Assembly: GCA_016291405.1 (NCBI GenBank)
Contig: JAEEXG010000024.1
Span: 1-35,813, forward strand
Origin: Lachnospiraceae bacterium
Lineage (GTDB): Bacteria; Bacillota; Clostridia; Lachnospirales; Lachnospiraceae
Length of the DNA: 35,813 nucleotides
Direction of reading: 5' to 3'
The position numbers were made by a program, and so were the translations under genes. Numbering within the stretch: position 1 is the stretch's first letter; every line of letters starts with the position of its first letter. The notes beneath the pieces are model-generated. The model did not search any database, was not told where the DNA came from, and worked only from the letters and a program-made list of their open reading frames with translations. Positions 24,065-33,639 of this stretch are shown here, piece by piece.

Positions 24065-24454
24065 ATGATCAAATCAAATGCATTTGATTACATCAACGTT
24101 TTGGATAAAGCGGCAGATGCTTCATGGCTTAGAAACCAGGCCATCGCCAATAACATTGCTAACGTTGATACGCCCGGTTACAAAAGAGAAGATATCACTT
24201 TTGAAAAAGAGTTAACCAAAGCTTTGAAGCATTCTCACTTTGACACAATGGATGCTAAAGTCAAAAATCTTCGCACAGACCAGTTGCAGGCTCGTACGTA
24301 TAAAGACTACAGAAGCTTATCTTACAGATTAGACAAAAACAATGTTGATATAGATACAGAAAATGAGATTTTGGCAAAGAACCAGCTCGTTTATGAAGGC
24401 TTAATGAACAGCATTCAAAGCGAATTCGGCAATCTTAGAAATGCCATGAAGTAA
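24065..24454 (+). CDS. flgB: Flagellar proximal rod protein FlgB
   Basis: FlgB is a rod subunit of the basal body. The 129-residue protein has the N-terminal rod motif RNQAIANNIANVDTPGYKRED (about residues 23-43), which forms the helical core of axial proteins, and a typical C-terminal segment (LVYEGLMNSIQSEFGNLRNAMK). The strong AAAGGAGG site (24052-24059) precedes the ATG, in contrast to weaker sites of upstream genes. It is the first gene of the fla operon and is followed by flgC at 11 bp. Confidence 0.96.
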   Translation: MIKSNAFDYINVLDKAADASWLRNQAIANNIANVDTPGYKREDITFEKELTKALKHSHFDTMDAKVKNLRTDQLQARTYKDYRSLSYRLDKNNVDIDTENEILAKNQLVYEGLMNSIQSEFGNLRNAMK

Positions 24455-24465
24455 GGAGGTAGCCC

Positions 24466-24909
24466 ATGGGAATGTTTACTTCGTTTGATATCAATGCATC
24501 CGGTCTTACGGCGCAAAGATATCGTATGGATATTATTTCTGAAAACGTTGCAAATGCCAACACCACCCGCACCAAGGACGGTACTCCTTATGTTCGTAAG
24601 GTGGTTACATTTGCTGAAAAAGACAAGCAGACAGCTTTTTCAAGAGTGTTAAATAAAAAGATGGATAATTACTCGGGAACGGGCGTAAAGGTTTCGGGTG
24701 TTTACAAAGACACCGATACCCCCATGAACATGGTTTACGATCCTTCACATCCCGATGCCGATGAAAACGGATATGTTCATTATCCCAATGTAAATATCAT
24801 CACAGAAATGACAAACCTCATTGATGCATCCCGCTCCTATGAAGCAAATGCCACAGCCTTTACGGCCAGCAAGCAGATTGCTTTAAAGGGCCTGGATCTT
24901 GGTAAGTAA
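24466..24909 (+). CDS. flgC: Flagellar rod protein FlgC
   Basis: FlgC is the second proximal rod subunit. The 147-residue protein shows the axial N-terminal motif ASGLTAQRYRMDIISENVANANT (about 11-33) and the C-terminal NLIDASRSYEANATAFTASK region that forms the coiled core with FlgB and FlgG. Size is normal. The start follows GGAGG (24454-24458), which overlaps the end of flgB. It is secreted through the flagellar type III system without a cleaved signal. Confidence 0.96.
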   Translation: MGMFTSFDINASGLTAQRYRMDIISENVANANTTRTKDGTPYVRKVVTFAEKDKQTAFSRVLNKKMDNYSGTGVKVSGVYKDTDTPMNMVYDPSHPDADENGYVHYPNVNIITEMTNLIDASRSYEANATAFTASKQIALKGLDLGK

Positions 24910-24923
24910 TAAGGAGATAATCA

Positions 24924-25238
24924 ATGGACGTTAAATCACTTCTTGGCACTTCGTCGATAGTAACTGCCGACAGAACAGGCCTTAAAACTCAGGCCCCCAC
25001 AAAGTCAAATTCGATGTTTGACAAAATCTTAAACAGTGCCATCGACAACATAAACAATACAAACAACCTTTTGTCCGATGCGGAAAATGCTGAAATCAGC
25101 TTCGCTATGGGCGAAACGGAAAGCACTCACGATTTAATGATTGCGCTTCAGAAAGCCTCCACCGCACTTCAATACACAGTAGCGGTAAGAGATAAATTCA
25201 TGGAAGCGTATAAAGAGATAATGAATATGCAAATCTAG
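24924..25238 (+). CDS. fliE: Flagellar hook-basal body complex protein FliE
   Basis: FliE joins the MS ring to the rod and is the first export substrate. The 104-residue protein has a flexible N terminus and the conserved C-terminal helix HDLMIALQKASTALQYTVAVRDKFMEAYKEIMNMQI, diagnostic for the family (the ALQKAs...vrdK...AYqeimrM pattern). AAGGAG (24910-24915) precedes the ATG. It lies in its standard place between flgC and fliF, 14 bp after flgC. Confidence 0.95.
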   Translation: MDVKSLLGTSSIVTADRTGLKTQAPTKSNSMFDKILNSAIDNINNTNNLLSDAENAEISFAMGETESTHDLMIALQKASTALQYTVAVRDKFMEAYKEIMNMQI

Positions 25239-25280
25239 CGATTTGCACGTTCATAGGAGTAACAACGGGGAGAAAGATAT

Positions 25281-26891
25281 ATGGCAGAGAAACTTCTTGC
25301 TAAGTTAAAAGAAATTTGGGAAAAGATAGTCGCCAAATGGAACGAATTTACGGCGAAACAAAAGACCGCGATTATAGCTATAGCCGCGGCTGTTGTCGTT
25401 GCATTCGTTGTCTTATACGCAATCATTTCTTCCCCCAATTACACACTCTTGGAACAATGTAAATCCACAAAGGAAGCTTCCGAAATCACAAATGTTTTAA
25501 AAGAATCAAACATTACCTTCAAAGTTTCCGACGACGGATTACAGGTAAAGGTTCCTCAAAAAGATTTATCAAATGCCCGCCTTACCTTAGCGGGAAGCGG
25601 CATCACCACCACCACATACACAATCGACCAGGCTTTGTCGGGAAGTTTTACAGTAACTGAAGCCGACAAGCAAAAGAAATATAAATTATATCTTGAAAGC
25701 ACCTTTGAAGAAGACTTTGTAAGTGTCTTCCCTGCAATTAAAGCAGCAACGGTGCGTCTTGACTTGCCTGAAAACGACGGCACCCTTCTTTCAAAGAACG
25801 AAGAGCCCGGAGCTACGATTTATTTAAATATCGAAGGAGACTTTACTCCTGACAATGCAGCCTTTTTGGCACAGGGCGTTGCCAATGCTTTGGGATGCTC
25901 AAATACAGACCACATCGTTATTTTGGACAGTGATGCAAACCTTTTGTTTTCCGGTGAAAACTCAGCAAGTGCCGCAGGAAGTGCAAGCACTCAGTTAGGC
26001 GTTAAAAACGCAGCTGAAGATGTTTTAAATAACGGTATTAAAAGAGTACTCGGAGGTGTGGGAAGATTTGGCGATATAAAGGTTACTTCAAACCTTGTTA
26101 TCGATTTTTCAACCACCGAAGAAACAACTCATGATTACACACCCGCAGAAGGACAGTCACAGGGTCTTTTATCAGAAAGATCTTTGTATACCGAAGACTC
26201 CGAAGGCGGTGTGGGCGGTGTGCCCGGAACCGATTCAAACTCTGAAACCGGATACCAGTATCTTGATAACAACTATTCCACATCTTCAATTCAGGAATTG
26301 TACGAAAAGTACCTTCCCAACGAAAAGATTGTTAACACAAACATTCCTGCCGGCAGAGTGGTATACACCCAGTCATCCATGGGTATTTCATCCACAAACT
26401 ACATAATCGTAAAAGAAGACGATGTTAAAAAGCAGGGCTTACTTGCAGGTATTACATGGGAAGAATATAAGGCAGCAAATTCAGAAAGAACACCTATCGA
26501 AATTACCGATGATATGTTAAAGCTTGCTAGCGATGCATCAGGCATCCCCGCAGGCAATATCTCTATTGTTGCATACGATGAAAACTTCTTCGTGGATTCT
26601 GAAGGCCTTGGCATAAAGGCTACCGACATTATCCAGATTGCTTTGATAGTTATCATCTTAGGCTTACTTGCCTTTGTGGTATTAAAGAGCATGGTGGGTC
26701 AGAAAGCCCAGGAAGAGCCCGAAGAGCTTTCTGTTGAGACACTTTTACAGTCCACACCCGAACCTACAATTGACGATATTGAGGTTGAGACTGTATCAGA
26801 AACCAGAAGAATGGTTGAAAAATTCGTTGACGAAAATCCCGAAGCGGTTGCAAATCTGCTTCGTAACTGGCTAAACGAGGGCTGGGAATAA
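25281..26891 (+). CDS. fliF: Flagellar MS-ring protein FliF
   Basis: FliF builds the MS ring in the cytoplasmic membrane and holds the C ring through FliG. The 536-residue protein has a first membrane helix at about 29-49, a periplasmic-side ring region with the YscJ/FliF domains (from about 50; GSGITTTTYTIDQALSGSF and PAIKAATVRLDLPENDG are recognisable), a low-complexity middle rich in Gly/Ser/Thr around 300-330, a second helix at about 449-471 and a cytoplasmic tail ending DENPEAVANLLRNWLNEGWE, the FliG-binding motif. GGGGAG precedes the ATG. It is normal in length and order. Confidence 0.96.
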   Translation: MAEKLLAKLKEIWEKIVAKWNEFTAKQKTAIIAIAAAVVVAFVVLYAIISSPNYTLLEQCKSTKEASEITNVLKESNITFKVSDDGLQVKVPQKDLSNARLTLAGSGITTTTYTIDQALSGSFTVTEADKQKKYKLYLESTFEEDFVSVFPAIKAATVRLDLPENDGTLLSKNEEPGATIYLNIEGDFTPDNAAFLAQGVANALGCSNTDHIVILDSDANLLFSGENSASAAGSASTQLGVKNAAEDVLNNGIKRVLGGVGRFGDIKVTSNLVIDFSTTEETTHDYTPAEGQSQGLLSERSLYTEDSEGGVGGVPGTDSNSETGYQYLDNNYSTSSIQELYEKYLPNEKIVNTNIPAGRVVYTQSSMGISSTNYIIVKEDDVKKQGLLAGITWEEYKAANSERTPIEITDDMLKLASDASGIPAGNISIVAYDENFFVDSEGLGIKATDIIQIALIVIILGLLAFVVLKSMVGQKAQEEPEELSVETLLQSTPEPTIDDIEVETVSETRRMVEKFVDENPEAVANLLRNWLNEGWE

Positions 26892-26933
26892 AGATAAAAT
26901 TATCTATGCAGTAATTGCTGGGAAGGAACCACA

Positions 26934-27950
26934 ATGGCAAAAAACAGTGAAGACAAATTAACAGGCCTTCAAAAAGCCGCTATTCTTTTAATAGTGCTTG
27001 GTCCTGAGCGTTCTTCCAACATCTTCAAACACTTAAAGGAAGAAGAGATTGAAGAGCTTACCTTGGAAATTGCAAACACAAGGAGCATCACCCCTCAGTT
27101 AAAAGAAAGCGTTATAGATGAATTCTACGAAATCTGTCTTGCACAGCAGTACATTGCGGAAGGCGGTATCGGCTACGCAAGAGAATTGCTTGAAAAGGCA
27201 TTGGGATCTGATAAAGCCCTTGACGTTATCGGAAAACTTACCGCATCCTTGCAGGTTAAGCCTTTCGAATTTGTCAGAAAGACAGATGCGGCACAGCTTC
27301 TTAACTTTATTCAGGACGAACATCCTCAGACTATCGCCTTGATTTTGTCTTACCTTTCCGCATCTCAGGCAGCCCTTATTATATCGGCACTTCCTCCGGA
27401 CAGACAGTCAGACGTTGCAAAGCGTATCGCTGTAATGGACCGTACAAGTCCCGATGTTATCAAAGAAGTGGAGAAAGTATTGGAATCAAAACTTGCATCC
27501 CTTATCAACCAGGACTACACCATTATCGGTGGCGTAGACGCGGTTGTAGACATTTTGAATACAGTAGACCGTGGTACAGAAAAACACATCATGGAAACTT
27601 TGGAAATCGAAGAGCCCGAACTTGCCGACGAAATCAGAAAGAAGATGTTCGTATTCGAAGATATCTTGTTGCTTGAAGACAGAGCTATTCAGAGAGTGCT
27701 TCGTGAAGTTGATAACAACGACCTTGCTGTTGCACTTAAGTCTGCAAACGAACAGGTTCAGACGGCAATTTTCAACAACCTTTCAAAGCGTCTTGCCGTA
27801 ATGATCAAAGAAGATATGGAATTCATGGGCCCTGTACGTATGAAGGACGTAGAAGAAGCTCAGCAAAAGATTGTAAACATTATAAGAAAACTGGAAGATT
27901 CTGCAGAAATTGTAATTTCACGTGGCGGAGGAGACGAGATCGTTGTCTAA
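26934..27950 (+). CDS. fliG: Flagellar motor switch protein FliG
   Basis: FliG is the torque-generating rotor protein of the C ring. The 338-residue protein contains the N-terminal FliF-binding domain (LTGLQKAAILLIVLGPE), the middle domain with the EHPQ motif in DEHPQTIALILSYL (about 128-141) and the C-terminal domain with the charged torque helix VFEDILLLEDRAIQRVLREVD (about 240-260). The end ([14 protein letters not shown]) is standard. GGAAGG (26921-26926) precedes the ATG. The next gene begins 8 bp before its stop, so fliG and fliH are coupled. Confidence 0.97.
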   Translation: MAKNSEDKLTGLQKAAILLIVLGPERSSNIFKHLKEEEIEELTLEIANTRSITPQLKESVIDEFYEICLAQQYIAEGGIGYARELLEKALGSDKALDVIGKLTASLQVKPFEFVRKTDAAQLLNFIQDEHPQTIALILSYLSASQAALIISALPPDRQSDVAKRIAVMDRTSPDVIKEVEKVLESKLASLINQDYTIIGGVDAVVDILNTVDRGTEKHIMETLEIEEPELADEIRKKMFVFEDILLLEDRAIQRVLREVDNNDLAVALKSANEQVQTAIFNNLSKRLAVMIKEDMEFMGPVRMKDVEEAQQKIVNIIRKLEDSAEIVISRGGGDEIVV

Positions 27951-28785
27951 TATCTTAAAGTCAAATTTCATACAATTCTCCACCGAGAATACCCGAGTTA
28001 TCGACTCAAACGCTGTTGCCGCAAAGCACCTTGAGGGAGCAAGCGGAGTTCTTAGGGAAAAGACAGAGGAAGAATTTGAACAGCAATTTGACGAAGAAGG
28101 TAATCCTGTGCCCTCAGACCCCCTTTCAGAGCTTACGGACGATTATCAAAATCCCGGAGAAACAGAGGAACAGCTTCAGGATAAGCTTGAGTCTTTAAAA
28201 GATGAATGCGACGCAATGCTTGATGAAGCAAACGAAGAAGTTGCAAGAAGAATCGAAGAAGCAAAAAGCGAGTGCGATGCCATAAGGGAAGCTGCCAGAA
28301 AAGAAGGCTATGAGGCAGGGCAACTAGAGGCAAGCAAAGAGCTTGAATCGGAAAGAGAACGCTTGGCTGAGTATCAGGCAAATCTTCAAAAAGAATATGA
28401 AGAAATGGTTCGCTCCATAGAACCTGAAATGGTGGAAGTAATTACAAATGTATATGAGCACGTATTCGGTGATAATTTCTTTTCAAGAAGAGACGTGCTT
28501 GTTTGCCTTATAAACAAAGCTTTAATGCATGTTGATTCAAGCGACAGAGTCACAATATGTGTTAGCCAATATGACTATGACATGCTGGTTGGCATGAAAG
28601 CCGCACTTTTAGATAAGGTTCCCTACAGAGAGGAGCCTGAAATCATGCAAAGAGACGACCTTGCAAAGGGACAGGCTAAAATTGAGACTCCCTTTGGAAT
28701 TATCGATTGCAGTATAGATACAGAGTTAAAAGAATTGGCACGAACCTTAACGGTTCTCTCCTATGAAGGCAGGAAAGAAGTATGA
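27943..28785 (+). CDS. fliH: Flagellar assembly protein FliH
   Basis: FliH regulates the export ATPase FliI and links it to the C ring. I place the start at TTG 27943, 9 bp after GGAGGAG (27927-27933), giving a 280-residue protein beginning [13 protein letters not shown]; an in-frame GTG at 27922 would overlap fliG further and has no clear site. The protein has an acidic N-terminal part, a long coiled coil rich in Glu/Ala/Arg (about 75-165) and a C-terminal FliH/V-ATPase-E-like domain with the [16 protein letters not shown] and [12 protein letters not shown] segments. Its TGA overlaps the fliI ATG (ATGA). Confidence 0.92.
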   Translation: MSNILKSNFIQFSTENTRVIDSNAVAAKHLEGASGVLREKTEEEFEQQFDEEGNPVPSDPLSELTDDYQNPGETEEQLQDKLESLKDECDAMLDEANEEVARRIEEAKSECDAIREAARKEGYEAGQLEASKELESERERLAEYQANLQKEYEEMVRSIEPEMVEVITNVYEHVFGDNFFSRRDVLVCLINKALMHVDSSDRVTICVSQYDYDMLVGMKAALLDKVPYREEPEIMQRDDLAKGQAKIETPFGIIDCSIDTELKELARTLTVLSYEGRKEV

Positions 28786-30092
28786 TATGCGATATTTCTT
28801 TTGATAAATATAAGGCTTTGGAAAACAAGGCTTTCTATAAGTCTCAGGGAAAGATTGCAAACGCTGTAGGTTTGACCCTTGAAAGCTATGGCCCCGATTC
28901 AAAGCTTGGGGATATATGCACCATCTATTCAAAGGATGGGGAGACTGCGCTTGCCATGGCAGAGGTTGTAGGCTTTAGAAGCGGAAAGACCCTTCTTATG
29001 CCCTATGAACATGTAGAGGGCGTAAGCATAGGATGCATAGTTGAAAACGACAATCACCCGCTTGACGTAGTGGTGGGAAGCGACCTTTTGGGATATACAC
29101 TTGACGGTCTTGGAAGGCCTCCTGAAGGCGTAAAAATAAAGGGCGTCACATATCCCGTTGAGGCAGCCCCTCCCGATCCTATGTCACGTAAAATCATAGA
29201 TGAAGTGTTGCCCCTGGGAGTTAGAGCCGTTGATGGGCTTTTAACCATAGGTAAGGGGCAGCGTATCGGTATTTTTGCAGGCTCAGGTGTAGGTAAATCC
29301 ACACTCCTTGGTATGTTTGCAAGAAACACTTTAGCTGATATAAACGTAATCGCTCTTATCGGAGAACGTGGCCGTGAAGTAAGAGAATTCGTAGAACGAG
29401 ACCTTGGAGAAGAAGGTATGAAGCGAAGCGTGCTTGTTATTGCTACAAGCGATAAGCCTGCATTGGAGCGTACAAAGGCCGCAAAAACAGCCACGGCAAT
29501 TGCCGAGTATTTCAGAGACCAGGGTAAAGACGTTTTGCTTATGATGGACTCTTTAACCCGTTTTTCCATGGCTCAAAGAGAAATAGGCTTAGCAAGCGGA
29601 GAGCCTCCCGTATCAAGAGGATATCCGCCAAGCGTTTACGCTGAAATGCCTAAGCTTTTGGAAAGAGCCGGAAGAAGCGACAAAGGTTCCATTACAGGCC
29701 TTTATACAGTCCTTGTAGACGGTGATGATTTTAACGAGCCTATAACCGATACCGCAAGAAGTATTTTGGATGGTCATATAGTTTTAAATCGTAAGATTGC
29801 TCAAAGAAACCATTATCCTGCAATAGACGTACTGGCAAGCATCTCAAGATGTATGTCCCAGATTACGGACAAGGCTCACAAAAGCGATGCGGGAAAATTT
29901 AAAAACTTAATGGCTACATACGCAGATGCGGAAGATCTTATAAACATCGGTGCTTACAAAAGCGGCAGCAATCCTGAAATTGATGAAGCCATTGAAAAGC
30001 ACAAAGCAATAAATGAATTCTTGCAACAGCAAACCGACGAAAAGACCACTTTTGAAGAAGCGGTTTCCAAGATTCATGAGATAGTCGGTTAG
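28782..30092 (+). CDS. fliI: Flagellum-specific export ATPase FliI
   Basis: FliI powers and directs substrate entry into the flagellar type III export gate. The 436-residue protein resembles F1-ATPase beta subunits: Walker A GSGVGKST (167-174), Walker B around residue 250 (VLLMMDS) and the following [28 protein letters not shown] region, which is typical of type III ATPases. The start overlaps the fliH stop. The length is normal for the family. FliJ follows in the same operon, completing the FliH-FliI-FliJ complex. Confidence 0.97.
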   Translation: MICDISFDKYKALENKAFYKSQGKIANAVGLTLESYGPDSKLGDICTIYSKDGETALAMAEVVGFRSGKTLLMPYEHVEGVSIGCIVENDNHPLDVVVGSDLLGYTLDGLGRPPEGVKIKGVTYPVEAAPPDPMSRKIIDEVLPLGVRAVDGLLTIGKGQRIGIFAGSGVGKSTLLGMFARNTLADINVIALIGERGREVREFVERDLGEEGMKRSVLVIATSDKPALERTKAAKTATAIAEYFRDQGKDVLLMMDSLTRFSMAQREIGLASGEPPVSRGYPPSVYAEMPKLLERAGRSDKGSITGLYTVLVDGDDFNEPITDTARSILDGHIVLNRKIAQRNHYPAIDVLASISRCMSQITDKAHKSDAGKFKNLMATYADAEDLINIGAYKSGSNPEIDEAIEKHKAINEFLQQQTDEKTTFEEAVSKIHEIVG

Positions 30093-30104
30093 TAAGGAGA
30101 AGTT

Positions 30105-30551
30105 TTGGCCAGATTTTCCTTCAGACTTCAGAATATTCTTAATCTAAAGGCAAGACTTGAAGAGCAGCAAAAAAACGTATTTGCCGCAGCAAGAAAGCGC
30201 CTTGATGATGAAGAAGAAAAATTAAATATTTTATATAAGCGACTTGAAGGCTACGAAGAAGAGGGAAGAGATTTAAGAAAAGAAGCTCTTCCGGTATTTG
30301 AAATAATTGAGAATGAATCCGCCATTTCCAGGATGAAAGACTTTATAGAGGATCAAAAGCTTGAAGTAAAAAAAGCGGAGGATGCTCTTGAAGAAGAAAG
30401 ACTTAAGCTTGTGGAAATGATGCAGGAGAGAAAAATGTACGAAAAGTTAAGAGAGCGTGCATTTGAAAGATATTTGGAAGAAGAAAAGCACGAAGAGAGC
30501 GTGCAAAACGATGAGCGTAACAGTTATGTCTATGGCACATCGGGATCATAA
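30105..30551 (+). CDS. fliJ: Flagellar export chaperone/stalk FliJ
   Basis: FliJ forms the coiled-coil stalk of the export ATPase. The 148-residue protein is almost entirely helical coiled coil rich in Glu, Lys and Arg, beginning MARFSFRLQNILNLKARLEEQQKN, the usual FliJ N terminus (F-x-LqxiLdlk). The start is TTG at 30105, 5 bp after AAGGAG (30094-30099). Size, order and composition support the assignment; sequence conservation is low in this family, so context weighs heavily. Confidence 0.92.
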   Translation: MARFSFRLQNILNLKARLEEQQKNVFAAARKRLDDEEEKLNILYKRLEGYEEEGRDLRKEALPVFEIIENESAISRMKDFIEDQKLEVKKAEDALEEERLKLVEMMQERKMYEKLRERAFERYLEEEKHEESVQNDERNSYVYGTSGS

Positions 30552-30564
30552 AGGTGGTTTTTAG

Positions 30565-31425
30565 ATGGCAGAAGAATCAAGTTCAAAAGCTGACAAAAAA
30601 CAAATAAAAGAAGAAAGAAACCGCTTAAAGCAGGAAGAAAAGAAGCAAAAGCAGGAGATTAAGAAAAGAGCAAAAGAAATCTCCAAAAGAGAAGCGGAGA
30701 TAGAAGCCGAAGAAGAAGCGGGAAACGGCGTTTCCAGTTTCTTGATAACGACTGTTATTGTGCTTGTTTGGATTGCTATCTTAGGCTTTGCAATTAAGCT
30801 TGACTTTGGTGGATTTGCGTCGGAATTCTTAACTCCGGTGCTTAAAAATGTGCCTGTAATAAACAAGATTCTTCCCGGTGACCCTCAGGTTACGGAGACT
30901 ACCGAAGAAGGCGCTTACGGCGGATATACGTCTTTAAAAGAAGCCGTAGATTACATTCACGAACTTGAAGTACAGCTTGAGCATGCTCAGACCGTAAACA
31001 ACACAAATGCAGAAGAACTTACCGCTTTAAAGGCAGAAGTTGAAAGACTTCAGTCCTTTGAGCAGATGCAGGTAGAGTTTCAAAGAATAAAAGAACAGTT
31101 CTATAACGAAATGATCTATTCCGATAAAGGCCCCGGGCCCGAAGGCTTCCAGAAATATTACGAAGCATTGGACCCCACAACAGCCGAGGCTTTATATAAG
31201 CAGGTTGTTAAGGAAATTGAGGAAGACAAGCAATACGAAGAATACGTTAATGCTTTTGCCAATATGAAAGCAAAGCAGGCGGCAGGTATTCTTGAAAAGG
31301 AAGATGAAAACTTAGCTGCAAGAATCTTAAAAGCCATTGATGTAAAGACCAGAGGAGAAATCCTTGGAGCCATGAATGCAGAGAAGGCAGCCAAGCTTGT
31401 AAAAATCATGGAACCTCAGGGTTAA
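30565..31425 (+). CDS. MotE/YlxF-like flagellar protein (single TM, coiled coil, MgtE-N-like domain)
   Basis: The 286-residue protein has a strongly charged cytoplasmic N terminus (Lys/Glu repeats, residues 8-52), one membrane helix (56-79), a coiled coil (about 124-185) and a C-terminal helical domain (about 195-286) with the AFANMKAKQAAGILEKEDENLAARIL pattern related to MgtE N domains. Proteins of this type lie between fliJ and fliK in Firmicutes (YlxF in Bacillus) and are related to MotE, a chaperone for motor proteins in other phyla. A role in stator or export assembly is inferred. The N-terminal charged extension of about 50 residues appears long for the family. Confidence 0.82.
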   Translation: MAEESSSKADKKQIKEERNRLKQEEKKQKQEIKKRAKEISKREAEIEAEEEAGNGVSSFLITTVIVLVWIAILGFAIKLDFGGFASEFLTPVLKNVPVINKILPGDPQVTETTEEGAYGGYTSLKEAVDYIHELEVQLEHAQTVNNTNAEELTALKAEVERLQSFEQMQVEFQRIKEQFYNEMIYSDKGPGPEGFQKYYEALDPTTAEALYKQVVKEIEEDKQYEEYVNAFANMKAKQAAGILEKEDENLAARILKAIDVKTRGEILGAMNAEKAAKLVKIMEPQG

Positions 31426-31540
31426 GTTTTTTAAATATTGACCGATATAGTTATTGTGGGGACAAGGGTAATAGTGATATTGCGCTTGTCTTTGGCGATA
31501 AAAAATTTGCACATTGACAACTGAAGAGAGGAGGAACGAA
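31426..31540 (+). other. Intergenic leader of fliK with small hairpin
   Basis: This 115-bp gap is the longest inside the flagellar operon. It holds GACAAG (31461-31466) able to pair with CTTGTC (31485-31490) around an inner AATA/TATT stem, and TTGACA at 31514-31519, but no matching -10. Internal control of fliK is possible; the evidence is weak. Confidence 0.3.
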
Positions 31541-32929
31541 ATGACCAGTACACCTGTGAATGGTTTACTTAATCAGGCAAAACTTGATTTCTTAAGCCAA
31601 ACACCAAACGGCGGCAAGGTTCAGGGTTCCGATTTTAAGGACTACCTTAACTTTCAAAAAGGTCAGCAGCAAGCAGGCAATAAACCAATTGCTAAGAAGC
31701 CTGACAACGATTTGAAAGTAAGCGAAAAGCCTGAAATCAAAGAGAACTTTAACGACAAACCGACCGTTATGAGGACAGAAAACGTTAATACGGAAAATCC
31801 TCAAAAAGATGTTTCTGATGAAGATGTTAAGGTTGTAAGCGATGCAATCGACGACGTTAAGGCTTACTTAGAGGAAGAACTTAATGTTACCGAAGAAGAC
31901 ATCGTAAACGCACTTGAAGCTTTACAGCTTACAATGGCGGCGCTTCTTAATCCTGAGAAGCTACCTGAAATTGTTGCAAAGCTTACCGACTGCGAAGATA
32001 CCTTAACCCTTGCGACAGACGAAAATCTCTACGAAACTCTTACAGATTTAACCGGTGAGGTTGAAAACATTCTTGAAGAAATTTCACAAGATTTGGGAAT
32101 CGACAAGGAAGAGTTAAAAGAAAACATCAAGGAATTTTCAAGCGTTCTTAATACCAAGGAGGTAGAAGAACCCGTAAGCAACGAAGAAGAGGCTCCGATT
32201 ACAAATGTAGTCGCAAAGACCTTTGAAGAAAAAATAACTGTCCGAAACCTTAAACAAAACGAAGGACTTTTAAGAGACCTTGAAGCAGTGAGCAAAGAGG
32301 AATCAAGTATCGATCCTTCAAGGATTTCTTTAGACAGAAGAGAAACCGAGGGCTTTCACAAAAACTCTCACGAAGAAACAAATCATCAGGCATTTAACTT
32401 CACACAAAACCTTATAAGCAAGGCGGTTGAAGCATTAAACGAACAAGCACCCGTTGCATCGTTTACAACAGTGTCTGCAGAAAACGTTCTTAATCAGATT
32501 ACGGAAGCAATCAAAGTTGATATAACTGCAGATGCAAGTGAAATCAGCTTACAGCTTACCCCTGAAAACTTAGGAACAGTAAAAGTTAAGGTTTCTTCAA
32601 ACAACGAAGGCGTGTTGACAGCACAGTTTACAGCTCAGAACGAAAGCGTTAAGGCAGTAATCGAAAGTCAGGCCATCGTATTAAAGGAGACATTGGAAAG
32701 CAAAGGCGTTACGGTTGAAGCAATCGAAGTAACTGTTCAAAGCCATGAGTTTGAAAGAAACTTAAGCGACCAGAACAGAGGAAACGCTTCGGAAAACAAT
32801 CAGCCTAAAAAGAGAGGCATAAGAAGAATTAATCTTTCAGCTCCCGAAGAAGAAATAGCCACCACGGAAGATGCTTTACTAAAAGAAATCATGACTCAAA
32901 ACGGAAACACCGTAGACTATAGCGCATAA
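31541..32929 (+). CDS. fliK: Flagellar hook-length control protein FliK
   Basis: FliK is a secreted ruler that sets hook length and switches export specificity at FlhB. I start it at ATG 31541, preceded by GAGAGGAGG; an in-frame TTG at 31514 would add nine residues but overlaps that ribosome site. The 462-residue protein has a long, acidic, poorly conserved N-terminal part (ruler-like) and the conserved C-terminal domain (about 320-412) with ISLQLTPENLGTVKVKV (335-351) and the VKAVIESQAIVLKETLESKGV helix, both family hallmarks. A basic tail (KKRGIRRIN) follows. Confidence 0.92.
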   Translation: MTSTPVNGLLNQAKLDFLSQTPNGGKVQGSDFKDYLNFQKGQQQAGNKPIAKKPDNDLKVSEKPEIKENFNDKPTVMRTENVNTENPQKDVSDEDVKVVSDAIDDVKAYLEEELNVTEEDIVNALEALQLTMAALLNPEKLPEIVAKLTDCEDTLTLATDENLYETLTDLTGEVENILEEISQDLGIDKEELKENIKEFSSVLNTKEVEEPVSNEEEAPITNVVAKTFEEKITVRNLKQNEGLLRDLEAVSKEESSIDPSRISLDRRETEGFHKNSHEETNHQAFNFTQNLISKAVEALNEQAPVASFTTVSAENVLNQITEAIKVDITADASEISLQLTPENLGTVKVKVSSNNEGVLTAQFTAQNESVKAVIESQAIVLKETLESKGVTVEAIEVTVQSHEFERNLSDQNRGNASENNQPKKRGIRRINLSAPEEEIATTEDALLKEIMTQNGNTVDYSA

Positions 32930-32952
32930 GCTTAGTCAAGAAAGGAAAAAAG

Positions 32953-33627
32953 ATGGCAGAAAACAATCTTTCAGCGATTGTCAAAAACGGTGAGATTCAA
33001 CCCTCAACAGCATCTCAGCTTTCTTTATCCAAAAAAGAAACAGAAAGAGCAGGCGGTTCAACACTTGGTAAGGATGCATTCCTTCAATTGCTTGTAGCAC
33101 AGATGAAATATCAGGATCCCTTGGAACCTACGGAAAACACCGAATATATTTCACAGCTTGCAACATTCTCACAATTGGAAGAAATGCAGAACATGACAGC
33201 AGGAATGTCCTTACAAAGAGCCAGCGGACTTGTTGGAAAAGAAGTTGTCTGCAGAGTGACAAACGCATCTACAGGAGCAATGGAATACGCTCAGGGTATT
33301 GTGGATTACGTTGTATACGAAAACAACAAAGCATTCATATCAATCGATGAATCCTTATATTCCGTAGACGATGTATACCAGATCATGGACGAACAGTATT
33401 CAGAAGCATATGCCCTTGCAAGAAAGTTCGTTTCAGCGCTTGGTTCACTTCCTTCAACAAAAGAGTTAACTCTTGAGTATGAAGATGCAATCAAGACCTT
33501 AAGCGAAACATTTAACAGCATGAATGCATACCAGAAATCATTCATCGGTAAGGAAGCACAGGAACTTTTACAGCAGTACGTAGGCAGAATCAAGGAGCTT
33601 AGAGAAACAGCAAACAACCAAGCTTAG
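32953..33627 (+). CDS. flgD: Hook-cap protein FlgD with unusual helical C-terminal extension
   Basis: FlgD caps the growing hook and directs FlgE assembly. The 224-residue protein has the classic N-terminal region FLQLLVAQMKYQDPLEPTEN (43-62) and the TEYISQLATFSQLEEMQNM segment (63-81), then a small beta domain (about 92-146) with GLVGKEVVCRV. The expected Ig-like insertion is missing. Instead residues 150-220 are helical and resemble the xxLPxxxxLTLExxxAIxxLxxxFNxMxxxQKxxI pattern of helical repeats in Gram-positive surface proteins. AAGGAAA precedes the ATG. Neighbours fliK and flgE support the assignment. Confidence 0.9.
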   Translation: MAENNLSAIVKNGEIQPSTASQLSLSKKETERAGGSTLGKDAFLQLLVAQMKYQDPLEPTENTEYISQLATFSQLEEMQNMTAGMSLQRASGLVGKEVVCRVTNASTGAMEYAQGIVDYVVYENNKAFISIDESLYSVDDVYQIMDEQYSEAYALARKFVSALGSLPSTKELTLEYEDAIKTLSETFNSMNAYQKSFIGKEAQELLQQYVGRIKELRETANNQA

Positions 33628-33639
33628 AAAGGTGGAAAA

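Noticed and set aside
29054-29569. Long open frame of 171 codons on the minus strand inside fliI
   Set aside because: It is antisense to a clearly conserved gene, and its product has biased, serine-rich composition with no recognisable domain.
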